From the NCBI GenBank assembly GCA_000969725.1, contig JXSR01S032387.1: a DNA stretch of 20,142 nucleotides. One strand, 5' to 3'. The notes under the pieces were generated by a model that was not told where the DNA came from, made no database searches, and saw only the letters and a program-made list of their open reading frames with translations. The position numbers and the translations under genes are program-made. Each line of letters begins with the position of its first letter. Position 1 is the first letter of the stretch. Source of the stretch: Ophiothrix spiculata (Eukaryota > Echinodermata > Ophiuroidea > Amphilepidida > Ophiotrichidae). This document shows, in pieces, positions 19,427-20,142 of this stretch.

Positions 19427-19616
19427 TCACAGTGAGATGTAATAAAACAAATAATACCTGGTTTTATCGGTGAATTTGTGTAATCTATCTATCTCTCGGT
19501 ATACTGGCTATGAGACTATTATAATAGACACATAGTCAGTACCTCGGGAATGATAGATTTCACTACTTCACCTCAAACCATGAAGTATTTAAATAATAAC
19601 TTGTCACAGGAAACGA
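19427..19616. repeat. ~190-bp imperfect palindrome (foldback element)
   Basis: The structure is centred on the perfect 12-mer CTATTATAATAG (19516-19527). Left-arm ATCTATC...GGTATACTGGCTATG pairs with right-arm CATAGTCAGTACC...GATAGAT. Pairing continues outward through GGTTTTATCGGTGAA / TTCACCTCAAACC and weakly to about 95 bp each side. The ends are diffuse and no target duplication is clear. Confidence 0.7.
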
Positions 19617-20142
19617 TAATTTTTAATTGTAGATAACAGAAAATGTTTTTGAGGTTTGAAAACAAAACCACCAATTATCATACAACTTGTAGCACTTTCA
19701 TAAAATTGAAATTTTGATTTGACCTGTAGTGTTTACTTCATTGCTACTGAAAGAAAGGCCCTTCGGGTAACCTAGTTTTTCATGATGTTACGATATAAAA
19801 ATTGACATTTAACTTATCATAGACGTACATTAATTTAAACTAAGAAAGTAATATCAATCACTATAAACGAAATTATTTTTCGAAATGGAAGCTATCAAGA
19901 CTGACTCTTTTTGCCCTCTTCCGTTTTGCCCGCTTACACTATCTGTTCTGCCCACAAACACAATTTCTCTTGTCAATAGAATCTCAATAAAATGATTGAA
20001 TTCTACAATTACAAACATTTTTAGAAGGAAATCTCATTTCATTCAAATATTACAGGTATATATCTGATTTCGAATCTGATTAAAATATTGAAATATTAAG
20101 AACGCGTTGATTGAAAACAAGTGAATTAAAGCAGGTTTTGCA
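19617..20142. other. AT-rich intronic end of window, nothing recognised
   Basis: No exon, RNA or repeat was recognised. An AG|GTATATATCTGATTTC site near 20055 was tested as a receptor exon start and reaches a stop within a few codons. Confidence 0.5.

Larger units (their letters stand above)
2715..20142 (+). other. Intron of the GPCR gene, running past the window end (inferred)
   Basis: After the donor I looked for an acceptor followed by a Tyr-Leu-Ala-like start of TM4 and found none. Candidate AGGTAT/AGGTAC sites at about 8321, 16446 and 20055 do not continue into receptor sequence. No long open frame here resembles TM4-TM7. The remaining 17.4 kb is therefore best read as one intron carrying transposon remnants, although an independent non-coding transcript inside it cannot be excluded. 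The boundary given is the window end, not a real acceptor. Confidence 0.65.

Noticed and set aside
20050-20080. Possible acceptor and second receptor exon (ACAG|GTATATATCTG)
   Set aside because: The translation hits a stop within nine codons and lacks any YLAI/TM4-like sequence.

Overview
The window is about two-thirds A+T, eukaryotic, and almost entirely non-coding. It holds one convincing protein-coding feature: the first coding exon of a class A (rhodopsin-type) G protein-coupled receptor at 2245-2714 (+). The exon ends in a textbook 5' splice site inside the DRY-motif arginine codon. Sequence motifs around TM1-TM3 point to the prokineticin-receptor-like branch of neuropeptide receptors. 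No exon carrying TM4-TM7 was found downstream, so the remaining 17.4 kb appears to be one large, unfinished intron. The repeat types (L2/CR1-like LINE 3' end, LINE tail with (GAT)n, tRNA-derived SINE, many small hairpin elements, runs of GGTCAAAGGTCA) and the PROKR-like receptor suggest a marine invertebrate deuterostome. An echinoderm or hemichordate is plausible, but that is inference.

Layout: 1-1343 no recognisable gene; 1344-1655 a pyrimidine-rich tract with a (CAT)n microsatellite; 1656-2244 presumed promoter/5' UTR; 2245-2714 GPCR exon; 2750-2953 a MITE 35 bp inside the intron; 3111-3616 two adjoining TA-flanked hairpin/TIR elements, the second carrying a 22-bp tandem repeat with an inverted copy; 3617-6125 mostly featureless AT-rich intron; 6126-7090 a ~965-bp TIR element with four GTTCGTATCTGTT motifs; 8218-8767 a decayed LINE 3' end on the minus strand; 10986-11269 a tRNA-derived SINE remnant with a long TATCTAAC-to-CTAC tail; 11300-12536 a two-module non-coding repeat whose second module holds a 141-bp-period array with perfect DR1 nuclear-receptor motifs; 12537-18640 AT-rich intron with diverged copies of a local repeat family; 19119-19296 a LINE C-terminal fragment with a GAT/GAC tail; 19427-19616 a large imperfect palindrome.

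The most noteworthy structures are the DR1-bearing 141-bp array, the TIR element with repeated GTTCGTATCTGTT sites, and the nested hairpin/tandem element downstream of the receptor exon. All look like transposable-element or satellite biology inside a receptor intron. I see no operon, CRISPR, prophage, retrovirus-like element or other multi-gene system.
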